Positions 25,421 through 34,161 of a stretch of DNA of 64,000 nucleotides are shown here, piece after piece; within the stretch, counting starts at the first letter, position 1, and each line of letters starts with the position of its first letter. Made by a program: the position numbers and the translations under genes. The stretch lies in the NCBI RefSeq assembly GCF_014236795.1, contig NZ_CP049017.1:846001-910000 (forward strand), written 5' to 3'. The notes below the pieces were generated by a model that was not told where the DNA came from, made no database searches, and saw nothing but the letters and a program-made list of their open reading frames with translations. This stretch comes from Xanthomonas theicola. Its GTDB lineage: Bacteria; Pseudomonadota; Gammaproteobacteria; Xanthomonadales; Xanthomonadaceae.

Positions 25421-26458
25421 ATGGATATCGCTGAACTATTGGCGTTCTCGGTCAAGAACAAGGCCTCCGACCTGCACCTGTCCGCCGGCCTGCCGCCGAT
25501 GATCCGGGTCGATGGCGACGTGCGCCGCATCAACATCCCGGCGCTGGACCACAAGCAGGTGCACGGGCTGGTGTACGACATCATGTCGGACAAGCAGCGC
25601 CGCGACTACGAAGAGTTCCTTGAAGTCGACTTCTCGTTCGAGATTCCCAGCCTGGCGCGCTTCCGCGTCAACGCGTTCAACCAGAACCGCGGCGCCGGCG
25701 CGGTGTTCCGCACCATTCCCTCGGAAGTGCTGACCCTGGAGGACCTGGGCTGCCCGCCGATCTTCCGCCAACTGATCGACCAGCCACAGGGCCTGATCCT
25801 GGTCACCGGGCCGACCGGCTCGGGCAAGTCGACCACGCTCGCCGGCATGATCGACTACATCAACAAGAACGAATACGGCCACATCCTTACCGTCGAGGAT
25901 CCGATCGAGTTCGTGCACACCTCGCAGAAGTGCCTGATCAACCAGCGCGAAGTGCACCGCGACACCCACGGCTTCAACGAGGCGCTGCGCTCGGCGTTGC
26001 GCGAGGACCCGGACATCATCCTGGTCGGCGAGTTGCGCGACCTGGAAACCATCCGCCTGGCGCTGACCGCCGCGGAGACCGGCCACCTGGTGTTCGGCAC
26101 CCTGCACACCAGCTCGGCGGCAAAGACCATCGACCGCATCATCGACGTGTTCCCGGCCGGCGAGAAGCCGATGGTGCGCTCGATGCTGTCCGAATCGCTG
26201 CGCGCGGTGATCTCGCAGGCGCTGCTGAAGAAGGTCGGCGGCGGCCGCACCGCGGCGTGGGAGATCATGGTCGGCACCCCGGCGATCCGCAACCTGATCC
26301 GCGAGGACAAGGTGGCGCAGATGTACTCGGCGATCCAGACCGGCCAGCAGAACGGCATGCAGACCCTGGACCAGCACCTGCAGGACCTGGTCAAGCGCAG
26401 CCTGATCACCCGTAACCAGGCGCGCGAGTACGCCAAGGACAAGCGGGTCTTCGAGTGA
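25421..26458 (+). CDS. pilT: type IV pilus retraction ATPase PilT
   Basis: 345-aa hexameric ATPase that powers pilus retraction, hence twitching and DNA uptake. It has the Walker A GPTGSGKST, the Asp-box and Walker B in EALRSALREDPDIILVGEL, the His box GHLVFGTLHTSSAAKTI, and the retraction-specific AIRNLIRE motif near the C-terminus. The start is the ATG at 25421 after a GGGGAAAA-type site. pilU follows after a heptad-flanked element. Confidence 0.97.
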   Translation: MDIAELLAFSVKNKASDLHLSAGLPPMIRVDGDVRRINIPALDHKQVHGLVYDIMSDKQRRDYEEFLEVDFSFEIPSLARFRVNAFNQNRGAGAVFRTIPSEVLTLEDLGCPPIFRQLIDQPQGLILVTGPTGSGKSTTLAGMIDYINKNEYGHILTVEDPIEFVHTSQKCLINQREVHRDTHGFNEALRSALREDPDIILVGELRDLETIRLALTAAETGHLVFGTLHTSSAAKTIDRIIDVFPAGEKPMVRSMLSESLRAVISQALLKKVGGGRTAAWEIMVGTPAIRNLIREDKVAQMYSAIQTGQQNGMQTLDQHLQDLVKRSLITRNQAREYAKDKRVFE

Positions 26459-26460
26459 GG

Positions 26461-26589
26461 CCGGGACCGGGGACTCGGGACTCGGTAAGGCGATCTATTG
26501 CGGTTTGATCTTTCATTGATGGACAGGGCGGGATCGGGACGTGGCGGCTTGCGCTGTTCGAATCCCCGGTCCCCAGTCCCCAGTCCCGG
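26461..26589. repeat. heptad-flanked intergenic element (copy 2, pilT-pilU)
   Basis: The left arm GGGACCGGGGACTCGGGACT is answered on the right by CCCGGTCCCCAGTCCCCAGT, its inverted form. It begins 3 bp after the pilT stop and ends 12 bp before the pilU start. Confidence 0.75.
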
Positions 26590-26601
26590 AGCCTCAAGCG
26601 A

Positions 26602-27732
26602 ATGAGCACCATCGACTTCACCTCGTTCCTGAAACTGATGGCGCACCAGAAGGCGTCGGACCTGTTCATCACCTCGGGCATGCCGCCGGCGATCAAGGTG
26701 CACGGCAAGATCGCCCCGATCACGCAGACGCCGCTGACCCCGCAACAGAGCCGCGACCTGGTGCTGAACGTGATGACCCCGGCGCAGCGCGAGGAGTTCG
26801 AGAAGACCCACGAGTGCAACTTCGCCATCGGTGTGTCCGGGGTGGGGCGCTTCCGCGTCAGCTGCTTCTACCAGCGCAACCAGGTCGGCATGGTGCTGCG
26901 CCGGATCGAGACCCGCATCCCCACCGTCGACGAACTGAACCTGCCGCCGGTGATCAAGACCCTGGCGATGACCAAGCGCGGCATCATCATCTTCGTCGGC
27001 GCCACCGGCACCGGCAAGTCGACCTCGCTGGCGGCCATGATCGGCTATCGCAACCAGAATTCCACCGGCCACATCATCACCATCGAAGACCCGATCGAAT
27101 TCGTGCACAAGCACGAGGGCTGCATCATCACCCAGCGAGAAGTCGGCATCGACACCGACAGCTGGGAGAACGCGCTGAAGAACACCCTGCGCCAGGCCCC
27201 GGACGTGATCATGATCGGCGAGGTGCGCACCCGCGAAGGCATGGACCACGCGATTTCCTTCGCCGAGACCGGCCACCTGGTGCTGTGCACCCTGCACGCC
27301 AACAACGCCAACCAGGCGATGGACCGGGTCATCAACTTCTTTCCCGAGGACCGCCGCAGCCAACTGCTGATGGACCTGTCGCTGAACATGCGCGGCGTGG
27401 TCGCCCAGCAACTGATCCCGACGCCCGACGGCAAGGGCCGCCGCGTGGCGATGGAGATCATGCTCGGCACCCCGCTGGTGCAGGACTACATCCGCGAAGG
27501 CGAGATCCACAAGCTCAAGGACGTGATGAAGGAATCCACCAACCTGGGCATGAAGACCTTCGACCAGAGTCTGTTCGAGCTGTACCAGGCCGGCGAGATC
27601 AGCTACGAGGACGCACTGCGCCACGCCGACTCGCAGAACGAAGTGCGCCTGCGCATCAAGCTCGCCCAGGGCGGCGACGCCAGAACCCTGGCGCAGGGCC
27701 TGGACGGGGTGGAGATCGCGGAGGTGCGTTGA
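26602..27732 (+). CDS. pilU: PilT-like ATPase PilU
   Basis: 376-aa PilT paralogue that assists retraction under load. It has Walker A GATGTGKST, TIEDPIEFVHKHEGCIITQRE, Walker B APDVIMIGEVRTREGMDHAI and the His box TGHLVLCTLHANN. The C-terminus continues past the PilT core (LKDVMKESTNLGMKTFDQ) as in PilU. It is in the same direction as pilT and probably in the same operon. Confidence 0.96.
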   Translation: MSTIDFTSFLKLMAHQKASDLFITSGMPPAIKVHGKIAPITQTPLTPQQSRDLVLNVMTPAQREEFEKTHECNFAIGVSGVGRFRVSCFYQRNQVGMVLRRIETRIPTVDELNLPPVIKTLAMTKRGIIIFVGATGTGKSTSLAAMIGYRNQNSTGHIITIEDPIEFVHKHEGCIITQREVGIDTDSWENALKNTLRQAPDVIMIGEVRTREGMDHAISFAETGHLVLCTLHANNANQAMDRVINFFPEDRRSQLLMDLSLNMRGVVAQQLIPTPDGKGRRVAMEIMLGTPLVQDYIREGEIHKLKDVMKESTNLGMKTFDQSLFELYQAGEISYEDALRHADSQNEVRLRIKLAQGGDARTLAQGLDGVEIAEVR

Positions 27733-27772
27733 GCGCTGCCGATTGGTCGGGTTCTGCGCAGCCTAGCGTGTG

Positions 27773-27875
27773 ATGTCTCACGAATTAAGCTTAAGTAAGT
27801 TTGATGGTCGCACGCGCAACGGAGGCGAGGATGAAATCGGCGTTCTTGCACCAGACAAAAAGCCTCGGGTTCTAA
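27773..27875 (-). mobile_element. IS630 element A: right end and transposase C-terminus
   Basis: On the minus strand, the segment from 27872 to the stop at 27791 reads NPRLFVWCKNADFILASVAR then ATIKLT. This matches the C-terminus of the other IS630 transposase here (NPKPFVWHKSADSIITRVAW). The terminal repeat TGATGTCTCACGAATTAA follows. The middle of the gene is missing and an IS5 copy sits at the break. Confidence 0.75.
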
Positions 27876-28724
27876 GAACCTGTTCACGATCTTTCCCGGG
27901 TAGTGCAAACTCTGCGGATGCGCACAAAGACGTATCCGAGTGACATGAGCCGGGAGCGGTTCGAGCAGATCCGCCCCATTCTGGAGCAGGCGCGCAAGCG
28001 TACCAAGCCACGGACCGTGGATCTGTAGGACGTGTGGTGCGCGGTGCTGTACCTGCTGCGCACCGGCTGTCAGTGGCGAGCGCTGCCCAGCGACTTCCCG
28101 AAGTGGCGCACCGTGCACTGCTACTTTGCCAAGTGGAACGAACCAGACGATGAAGGAGTCAGCCTGCTGGAGCGGGCGCTCAAAAAATCAGGGGGGCGCG
28201 GCCCGCCAGAGACAGGGGCGCAACGCTTGCAGCACGTTCTTGATCGTGGACGCACAGAGCGTGAAGAACACGGACACGGCTGGCCAGAAGGGTTATGACG
28301 CGGGCAAGAAGGTCTCGGGGATCAAGCGTCGCATCGCCGTCGATACCCAAGGCCTGCCGCATGCGGTCGCGGTGACGAGGGCGGAAGTGACCGACCGCAA
28401 AGGCGCGCTCCAATCCCAGGATCGTTGCAAGCCGAACCTGGGACACGTGCAAAGCCTGTTGTGCGATAGCGGCTATACCGCAGAACCATTCGCCGAAGGC
28501 GTACGAGAGATCCTGGGCAAGCAAGTCACGGTGCAGATCGCCAAACGCAGCGAACTGCACACCTTCAAGGTCATGCCCAAGCGCTGGAGCGTCGAACGCA
28601 GCTTTGCGTGGCTGGAAAAGAACCGAAGGCTATGGAAGAACTGCGAGCGTAAGCTCAACACCAGCTTGCAGTTCATCCACCTGGCATGCCTGACACTACT
28701 ACTCAAAAGATCGTGAACAGGTTC
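27876..28724 (+). mobile_element. IS5-family element A, copy 1
   Basis: 849 bp with perfect terminal repeats GAACCTGTTCACGATCTT and TAA on both flanks. Copies 2 (39396-40244) and 3 (55004-55852) have the same length and organisation. Confidence 0.9.
27918..28716 (+). pseudogene. IS5-A transposase, copy 1, with internal amber codon and frame change
   Basis: Starts MRTKTYPSDMSRERFEQIRP, meets TAG at 28026-28028 where relatives have a Tyr codon (TVDL-stop-DVWCAVLYLLRTGCQWR), reads on in the same frame to KKSGG, then changes frame at a run of six As near 28185. It continues TFLIVDAQSVKNTD (catalytic Asp), LLCDSGYTAEPF (Asp) and VERSFAWLEKNRRLWKNCE (Glu). The A-run shift may be programmed. The amber codon occurs in all three copies. 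Confidence 0.8.
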
Positions 28725-28725
28725 T

Positions 28726-28822
28726 AAGGCCCCAGGCGCGCGGCAATGGCCGTATTGCTCTGGCCATCCGCACTCGCCAGCACGATCCGCGCGCGTTGAC
28801 ACAGCGACGCTGGCAACGAGCG
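28726..28822 (-). mobile_element. IS630 element A: fragment following the N-terminus
   Basis: The complement of 28822-28729 reads RSLPASLCQRARIVLASADG then QSNTAIAARLGA, the second helix-turn-helix segment of an IS630 transposase. It continues exactly the sequence that ends at 29677 on the other strand (...LQSFARS), showing that the stretch between has been inverted. Confidence 0.8.
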
Positions 28823-28839
28823 ACGGCTATCATGCGCGG

Positions 28840-29310
28840 ATGAAATGCCGACTCATCGCCACCGGCGAACGTGCGCCCGCCTGGGTGGCGCAGGGCTTCG
28901 CCGAGTATCGCAAGCGCCTGTCGCACTGGCTGCCGCTGGAACTGGTCGAGATCGAACCGGGGCTGCGCGGCAAGGGCCGCGATGCGCAGCGCGCGATCGA
29001 GGACGAGGGCCGCCGCGTGCTCGCCGCGCTGCCGAAGAACGCGCGGGTGGTCGCGCTGGACGTACCTGGCAAGGCGCTCAGTTCCGAACAGCTGGCGCAG
29101 CGCATGGAACACTGGCGCGGCCAGGGCCGCGACCTGGCGCTGCTGATCGGCGGCCCCGAGGGCCATTCGCCCGAGGTGCTGGCCGCGGCCAGCGAATCCT
29201 GGTCGCTGGGGCCGCTGACCCTGCCGCACATGCTGGTGCGCCTGGTGGTGGCCGAACAGCTGTACCGCGCCGCGGCGATGCTGGCCAACCATCCTTACCA
29301 TCGCGCCTGA
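28840..29310 (+). CDS. rlmH: 23S rRNA pseudouridine-1915 N3-methyltransferase
   Basis: 156-aa SPOUT methyltransferase that modifies pseudouridine 1915 in helix 69 of 23S rRNA. It has MKCRLIATGERAPAWVAQGF at the start, the SAM knot ALLIGGPEGHSPEVL, and the terminal LPHMLVRLVVAEQLYRAAAML with HPYHR. The gene is intact but points away from rsfS, which normally precedes it in one operon. It lies inside an inverted 855-bp block, so it has lost its usual upstream partner. Confidence 0.95.
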   Translation: MKCRLIATGERAPAWVAQGFAEYRKRLSHWLPLELVEIEPGLRGKGRDAQRAIEDEGRRVLAALPKNARVVALDVPGKALSSEQLAQRMEHWRGQGRDLALLIGGPEGHSPEVLAAASESWSLGPLTLPHMLVRLVVAEQLYRAAAMLANHPYHRA

Positions 29311-29599
29311 TTGCTGATTGCCGGTCGGCTGCAGCCACCGCCCAACTCGCCACGGCGCATTGGCCGTAGCATCGTCGGATGCCGCCACGGTATCCCAGAC
29401 GCCATCGCCGTAGACAAAAAAGGGCCTGTGTCAAGTCCCAGTGAAAATCGTTGAGGACTCAGAAGCTTATACAGGACGAGGGTTTAGCTCTACTTCGGGC
29501 CGCTTTGCGGGGCTGCGGCTTTGTGGGCTAATGTCCTGTCCTGTAAATATACGGCATAAAAAATGCATTTGCTTACGCTGCCTTTCTGGAGATAACGCG
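29311..29599. other. interval between rlmH and the IS630 fragment
   Basis: No gene. It contains a small TA-flanked inverted-repeat element (29470-29545) and, downstream of it, the 5' non-coding end of the IS630 transposase. Confidence 0.45.
29470..29545. repeat. small TA-flanked MITE-like element
   Basis: TACAGGACGAGGGTTTAGC at the left and, inverted, TACAGGACAGGACATTAGCC at the right, with TA at both ends and only 72 bp inside. This suits a miniature element moved by an IS630/Tc1-type transposase. Confidence 0.45.
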
Positions 29600-29677
29600 A
29601 TGCGAAACGGCCGGCCCAAACCCCTCCTCGAACTCACCGATGCGGAAGCTGCTCAGCTGCAGTCGTTTGCGCGGAGT
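29600..29677 (+). mobile_element. IS630 element A: transposase N-terminus
   Basis: Reads MRNGRPKPLLELTDAEAAQL then QSFARS from an ATG preceded by CTGGAGATA, then departs abruptly at 29678. It joins exactly to the fragment at 28822-28729 if 28823-29677 is turned round. Confidence 0.78.
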
Positions 29678-29775
29678 GGCGATCCGTCGCAGCGGCCGCG
29701 CGGCGGTGGCGTGGACCGCGCCCGGCGCCGCTCGCCCAGGCTGTGCATCCTGCAACCGCAGGCGAACGCAGCGCG

Positions 29776-30604
29776 CCAGGTCGTGTCATCAATTGCGCTG
29801 AAGGGGGGATACCTGTCGCCCCCTTCCTGCCTTGCCCCGTCATGGCACGCCGCTACGCCCTGCGAGATGATCGATGGGATCGCATCCGCGATCTGCTCCC
29901 CGGCCGAGCCGGCCATCTCGGTGTGACCGCCAAGGACAACCGGCTGTTGGTCGAGGCCGTCCTCTACCGCTACCGGGCCGCTACTCCCTGGCCAGATCTG
30001 CCTGAGCGCGTTGGCGATTTCCGCGTGATCCACCTGCGCCATAGCCGCTGGAGCCGATCTGGCCTCTGGCAACGGGTGTTCCAGGTCTTGTCAGAGGATG
30101 CGGACAACGAGTACGCGATGATCGACAGCACCATTGTCCGGGCGCATCAGCACAGCGCCGGGGCAAAAGGGGGGCGCCGCAGGCCAGCGGACGCAGCCGC
30201 GGCGGACCGAGCAGCCAGATCCACGCCGTGGTCGATGCACTGGGCAATCCGCTGGCCTTTCATCTCACCGCGGGCCAGGCTTCGGATCTGGAAGGTGCAG
30301 ATGCTTTGCCAGGATGGTCGGTCGGGGCCTTGCTCGCCGACCGAGCCTACGACGCCAGGGCTCGGATCATTGAGCCCATGCAGCGACAGGGGACGCAGAT
30401 CGCGATCCCCTCCCATCCCACGCGCAAAGTGCAGCGCGGCTGCGACCGGGCGATGTACAAGGATCGACTCCGAACGGGAACTTCTTTGCCAAACTCAAGC
30501 AGTACCGGGCCATTGCCACCCGCTACGACAAGACCGCCTGCAACTTCCTCGGAGCGATCTATTGGATCGCCTCAGCCATCCTGCTCAATTGACGACGGAC
30601 CCTA
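29776..30604 (+). mobile_element. IS5-family (IS1031-like) element, decayed
   Basis: Imperfect inverted ends: left AGGTCGTGTCATCAATTG and right, inverted, AGGGTCCGTCGTCAATTG, surrounding a frameshifted transposase gene. Confidence 0.7.
29842..30592 (+). pseudogene. IS5-family transposase, frameshifted
   Basis: Begins MARRYALRDDRWDRIRDLLP and holds frame through EYAMIDSTIVRAHQHSAGAK. It then shifts for SQIHAVVDALGNPLAFHLTA and LLADRAYDARARIIEPM, and shifts again for FFAKLKQYRAIATRYDKTAC...WIASAILLN at the stop. The first shift could be the group's programmed one. The second, near 30480, lies between CDRAMYKDR and the Glu region and looks like damage. Confidence 0.78.
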
Positions 30605-30669
30605 GCGCCGCGTTGCGCGTCTTCCAGCAGGGCCCGGAACCGCATGGCTTCGCGCGATGCCTCGGGCGC

Positions 30670-31753
30670 CTACGTGCGCTGCCGCCTGAGCCAGTGGCGG
30701 AACATCGGCGCGCGCTGCAATTCGCGCAGGTCCCCGGCCAGCACGTCGATGTCCTCGTGCAGCGCGCGCTTGATCTCAGCCATCGCCGCGTTCAGGCGCT
30801 CGGGCTTGAGCCGGCGCGCGCCGAACACGGCGTAGTCGGCTTTGAACGCGGCATCGATCCGCCGCAGTTCGTCGCGCACCGCCTGCAGCTGCTCGCCGAG
30901 CATGCGGTTGTAGCGCTCGATGCGCGGTTCGGCCATGCTCCCGAGCGTTGCAGCGTCCATCTGGCCAGCCTGCAGCTGCAACTCGAGCAGGCCGAGCAGG
31001 TCGGCGTCGGCGTCGGCCGCGTTGAGCCGTGGCATCAACGCGGTCTTGCGCGCGCGCTGCGGCGGATCGGCCTCGCGGTCCGGATGCAGGGCCGCGACCA
31101 GCCTGCGGTACAGCGCGCGCAGCGCGGCCGGCGCCGCGCACGCCGCCGTCGGTGCGGCGCGCGGCGCTTTCTTCGCCTTGCGCGCAGCCGCCGCGGCCCG
31201 GGTTTGTTGCCAGCGCTGCTGCAGGCGCTCGAACAGCGCCTGCGGCGAGCCAGGGCAGCGCATCGGCATCCACGCCGAAATGTGCGGCGATCATCCCCCG
31301 CAACGCCGCATCCGAGGCAGCGATGCGCTGGTCGAAACACGTGTCCGCATGGCGGTCGTAGAGCGGCTTGAGCTCGGACCGGCCGGCCTCGTCGATCAAC
31401 GGCTCGGCCAGCGCGCAGATCTGCGCCGACAGCGCGGCGCGATCGGCCTTGCCCGGCTTCCGCGCCATGCACGCCGCATCCCATGCCAGCACCCGCTCCG
31501 CCTGCAATCGGTCGCGCCGTTGCAACAACGGCCGCACCTGCTCGTGGAAGCGTTGCTGCCAGCGCGGCAAAGCCTGGCGTCAGGCGGCGAGCTCGCCGCG
31601 ACAGCGCTCCAACTGCACGAGGAGCGTGGCGAAGCGCTCGCCCGCGACGCTGCGCGGCGCGCGGCCGGAAGACGGCAGCAGCGCCGACAGCGGCAGGTCC
31701 GCGATTGCGGCCGCCACCGGCGCGTCGTCGCGCCGGGGCGTCGGATCAGGCAT
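30670..31753 (-). pseudogene. J-domain-like protein with one nonsense codon and one frameshift
   Basis: Starts at the ATG at 31753 ([20 protein letters not shown]), overlapping the rsfS stop by 8 bp. It reads to LVQLERCRGELAA, then TGA at 31580-31582 in frame (probably Trp TGG before), continues RQALPRWQQRFHEQVRPLLQ...GVDADALPWLAA, and shifts frame near 31245 to reach QALFERLQQRWQQ...RRLVAALHPDREAD (an HPD tripeptide as in J domains) and ends at 30670. Restored length would be about 360 aa. Homologues are annotated as DnaJ-like in Xanthomonas; function unknown. Confidence 0.72.
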
Positions 31754-32159
31754 CGCGCGCGTCGTCGTCCGCGTCGCTCGGCGGCTGGTCGCCGACCGTC
31801 CACAACCGCTCCAGCGCATAGAACTCGCGCACCCGCGGCAGCATCACGTGCACCACCACGTCGCCGAGATCGACCAGCACCCACTCGGCCTCGCGTTCGC
31901 CTTCCACGCCCAGCGGCATCACGTCCAGCTTCTTGGCGTGCTTGATCACTTCGTCGGCGATCGACTTGACGTGGCGGGTGGAGGTGCCGGAGACGACGAT
32001 CATGTAATCGGTGACGCTGGACTTGCCGCGCACGTCGATTTCCACCGCGTCCTTGGCCTTGAGTTCTTCGATCGCGTTGCGGACGTGGGCGAGCAGCACC
32101 GGCAACGGCGGCGGCGGGTTGGGGAGCTGGGTCTTGATGACGTGGGCTTGGCTGGACAA
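31746..32159 (-). CDS. rsfS: ribosome silencing factor RsfS
   Basis: 137-aa protein (Iojap/RsfS) that binds L14 on the large subunit and blocks subunit joining in starvation. It has the core [69 protein letters not shown]. No ATG is available. I place the start at a TTG (32159; [14 protein letters not shown]), with a GTC/ATC region just after, so the exact start is uncertain. rlmH, its usual partner, has been separated from it. Confidence 0.93.
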   Translation of the reverse strand: MSSQAHVIKTQLPNPPPPLPVLLAHVRNAIEELKAKDAVEIDVRGKSSVTDYMIVVSGTSTRHVKSIADEVIKHAKKLDVMPLGVEGEREAEWVLVDLGDVVVHVMLPRVREFYALERLWTVGDQPPSDADDDARDA

Positions 32160-32215
32160 AGGTGCGGACTCGATGGAATGGGGCGAATTATAGGGAACTG
32201 TACGGAGCCGCGTAT

Positions 32216-33046
32216 TCAGCTGGCGCCACGCGCGGCCGGCGCATACAGCCCGGCGGCGCGGATGTAGTCCGCCACCGCAGCCGGCAGCAACGGCGCCCAA
32301 TCGCCACCGGCGCCGATGCACTCGCGCACCTGACTGGCCGATTCGGTGCGCAGCGGTTGCCGCAGACACCACAGCAGACCGCCCGGCGCGGTGCCCAGCG
32401 CCTGCGGCGAGGTGGCCCAGCGTGCCGCCACCGCCTGTGCCAGTTCGGGAGGCAGGGCGCGTTCCCAGCCGCTGCCGGCGCGATCGGCGATGACCAGGTG
32501 GGCCGCGTCGAGCAAGCCGCGCCAGTCGCGCCAGCCGGTGAAGCCGACGAAGCTGTCGGCGCCGATCAGCAGCGCCAGCGGCGCGGCCGCACCGAGTTCG
32601 GCGCGCAGCTCGCGCACCGTGTCGATGCTGTACGAGGCCACGCCCGGCTGCGCCAGCGCGCGCTGCAATTCGTGCTGGTCCAGCAGCAGCCCGGGTTCGC
32701 CGGCGATCGCCAGGGCCAGCATCCGGCAGCGCTGCCGCGCGTTCGCACCGGGCGCATGGCGATGCGGCGGATCGGCCGCCGGCATCAGCCGCACCGGCAC
32801 GCCGAACGCATCGCGCGCCGCCCGCGCGATCGCCAGGTGGCCGTTGTGGACGGGGTCGAAGGTGCCGCCGTAGATCAGTTGCAGTGGCCAAGACTCGGGA
32901 CGCGGGACGCGGGACGCGGAAAATCCGGACGCCGGCGACAACAGGAGTTGCAGAGACTGTTCCGCGCTACCGCCCACAGCGCCCGCACTCGCCGGGATCC
33001 CGCCGTTACGCGTCCCGCGTCCCGCGTCCCGCGTTCCGAGATTCAT
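32216..33046 (-). CDS. nadD: nicotinate-nucleotide adenylyltransferase, N-terminally extended
   Basis: Makes deamido-NAD+ from nicotinate mononucleotide and ATP. The catalytic core starts about residue 55 ([20 protein letters not shown], with the HxGH nucleotidyltransferase motif) and includes the C-terminal [12 protein letters not shown] (ISSTxIR-like). Core length, about 220 aa, is normal. The only ATG upstream is at 33046, overlapping the holA stop as ATGA, which would add a 54-residue leader encoded by the heptad-repeat element. The alternative is a non-ATG start such as CTG at 32884. The core is certain; the start is not. Confidence 0.9.
   Translation of the reverse strand: MNLGTRDAGRGTRNGGIPASAGAVGGSAEQSLQLLLSPASGFSASRVPRPESWPLQLIYGGTFDPVHNGHLAIARAARDAFGVPVRLMPAADPPHRHAPGANARQRCRMLALAIAGEPGLLLDQHELQRALAQPGVASYSIDTVRELRAELGAAAPLALLIGADSFVGFTGWRDWRGLLDAAHLVIADRAGSGWERALPPELAQAVAARWATSPQALGTAPGGLLWCLRQPLRTESASQVRECIGAGGDWAPLLPAAVADYIRAAGLYAPAARGAS
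32892..33040. repeat. heptad-flanked element (copy 3, holA-nadD)
   Basis: Three exact GGGACGC units at 32897-32917 and three exact GCGTCCC units at 33010-33030 form inverted arrays around about 92 bp. The element begins 3 bp from the holA stop. Confidence 0.8.
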
Positions 33047-34077
33047 ACCACCAACAGCCGCACCGCGCGCGCCTCGGCGATGGCCAGCAGCAGGCGTTCC
33101 AGCGCGATCCAGGCGTCGCCGTCGGCGCGGCCCTTGGCGATGCGGTCGATACGCCCGGCCGCGGCGGCAAAGCGCTCCCAGCGGCGCGGTTCGACATGCC
33201 GCTGCAGGGCGCGCTTGAACGGCGCCTGGCGCGACTCCCAGATGCCCTGCCCCTTCATCTCGGCGGCCAGGTTGCCGCCGGCCGCCTGCACCCTGGCCAG
33301 CGCCGCGGTGCGCAGCAGCTCCTTGATCAAGATCGGCAGCAGCGCGGCTACCGCTTCACCCTCGGCGCGCAGGCCGACGAGCATGCGCCCGACCGCCGGC
33401 GCCTGCCCGGCCAGGGTGGCTTCGGCCAGGCGGAACACGTCGTAGCGCGCGGCATCGGCGACCAGCGACTCCATCGCCGCCACGTCAAGGCGCTGCCCGT
33501 CGGCCAGCAGCGCCAGCTTGTCGATCTCCTGCGCGGCCGCCAGCAGGTTGCCCTCGACCCGCTCGGCCAGCCGCTGCACCGCACCGGCATCGGCGCGCAG
33601 ACCCTTGCTGCGCAGGCGGCGCTCGATCCAGTCGCCCAGTTCGTGCGGCTTGATCGCCCAGGCCACCGTGATGACGCCGAGCCGGCCCACGGCGTCGGCC
33701 CACTTGCCCTGGTTCGCCTTGCTCCATTCGTTGCAGGTGATCAGCAGCACCACGTCCGGCGGCGGATCGGCGCAGAACGCACTAATCACCTCGCCGCCTT
33801 CCTTGCCGGGCTTGCCGCTGGGCAGGCGCAGTTCGATCAGCCGGCGCGAGCTGAACAGGCTTGGCGCATTGAAGCTGGAATACAGCTGGCTCCAGTCGAA
33901 ATCGCGGCCATCGGCGTCGAACACCTCGCGCTCGCCGATGCCTTCGGCGCGGGCACGCGTGCGTACCGCGTCGGCGGCCTCGAGCACGCGCAGGGTTTCC
34001 GGGCCGGCGATCAGGTAGACCGGATGCAGCGGCTGCGACGCCGGCTGGGTGGCGAGTTGTTCGGGACGCAATTCCAT
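33043..34077 (-). CDS. holA: DNA polymerase III subunit delta
   Basis: 344-aa clamp-loader subunit that opens the beta clamp. It has the N-terminal AAA-like part HPVYLIAGPETLRVLEAADA, the beta-binding region (YSSFNAPSLFSSRRLIELRL) and the C-terminal collar domain. ATG at 34077. It is in the leuS-lptE-holA-nadD-rsfS series, all on one strand. Confidence 0.95.
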   Translation of the reverse strand: MELRPEQLATQPASQPLHPVYLIAGPETLRVLEAADAVRTRARAEGIGEREVFDADGRDFDWSQLYSSFNAPSLFSSRRLIELRLPSGKPGKEGGEVISAFCADPPPDVVLLITCNEWSKANQGKWADAVGRLGVITVAWAIKPHELGDWIERRLRSKGLRADAGAVQRLAERVEGNLLAAAQEIDKLALLADGQRLDVAAMESLVADAARYDVFRLAEATLAGQAPAVGRMLVGLRAEGEAVAALLPILIKELLRTAALARVQAAGGNLAAEMKGQGIWESRQAPFKRALQRHVEPRRWERFAAAAGRIDRIAKGRADGDAWIALERLLLAIAEARAVRLLVV

Positions 34078-34161
34078 GGCGGCAGCCTGGGACGGGTCAG
34101 CGCGCCGCCGGCGCAGCGCCCGCGGCGGGCGGTCGTACTGCGGCAGGCGGCGCGCGGCGGA

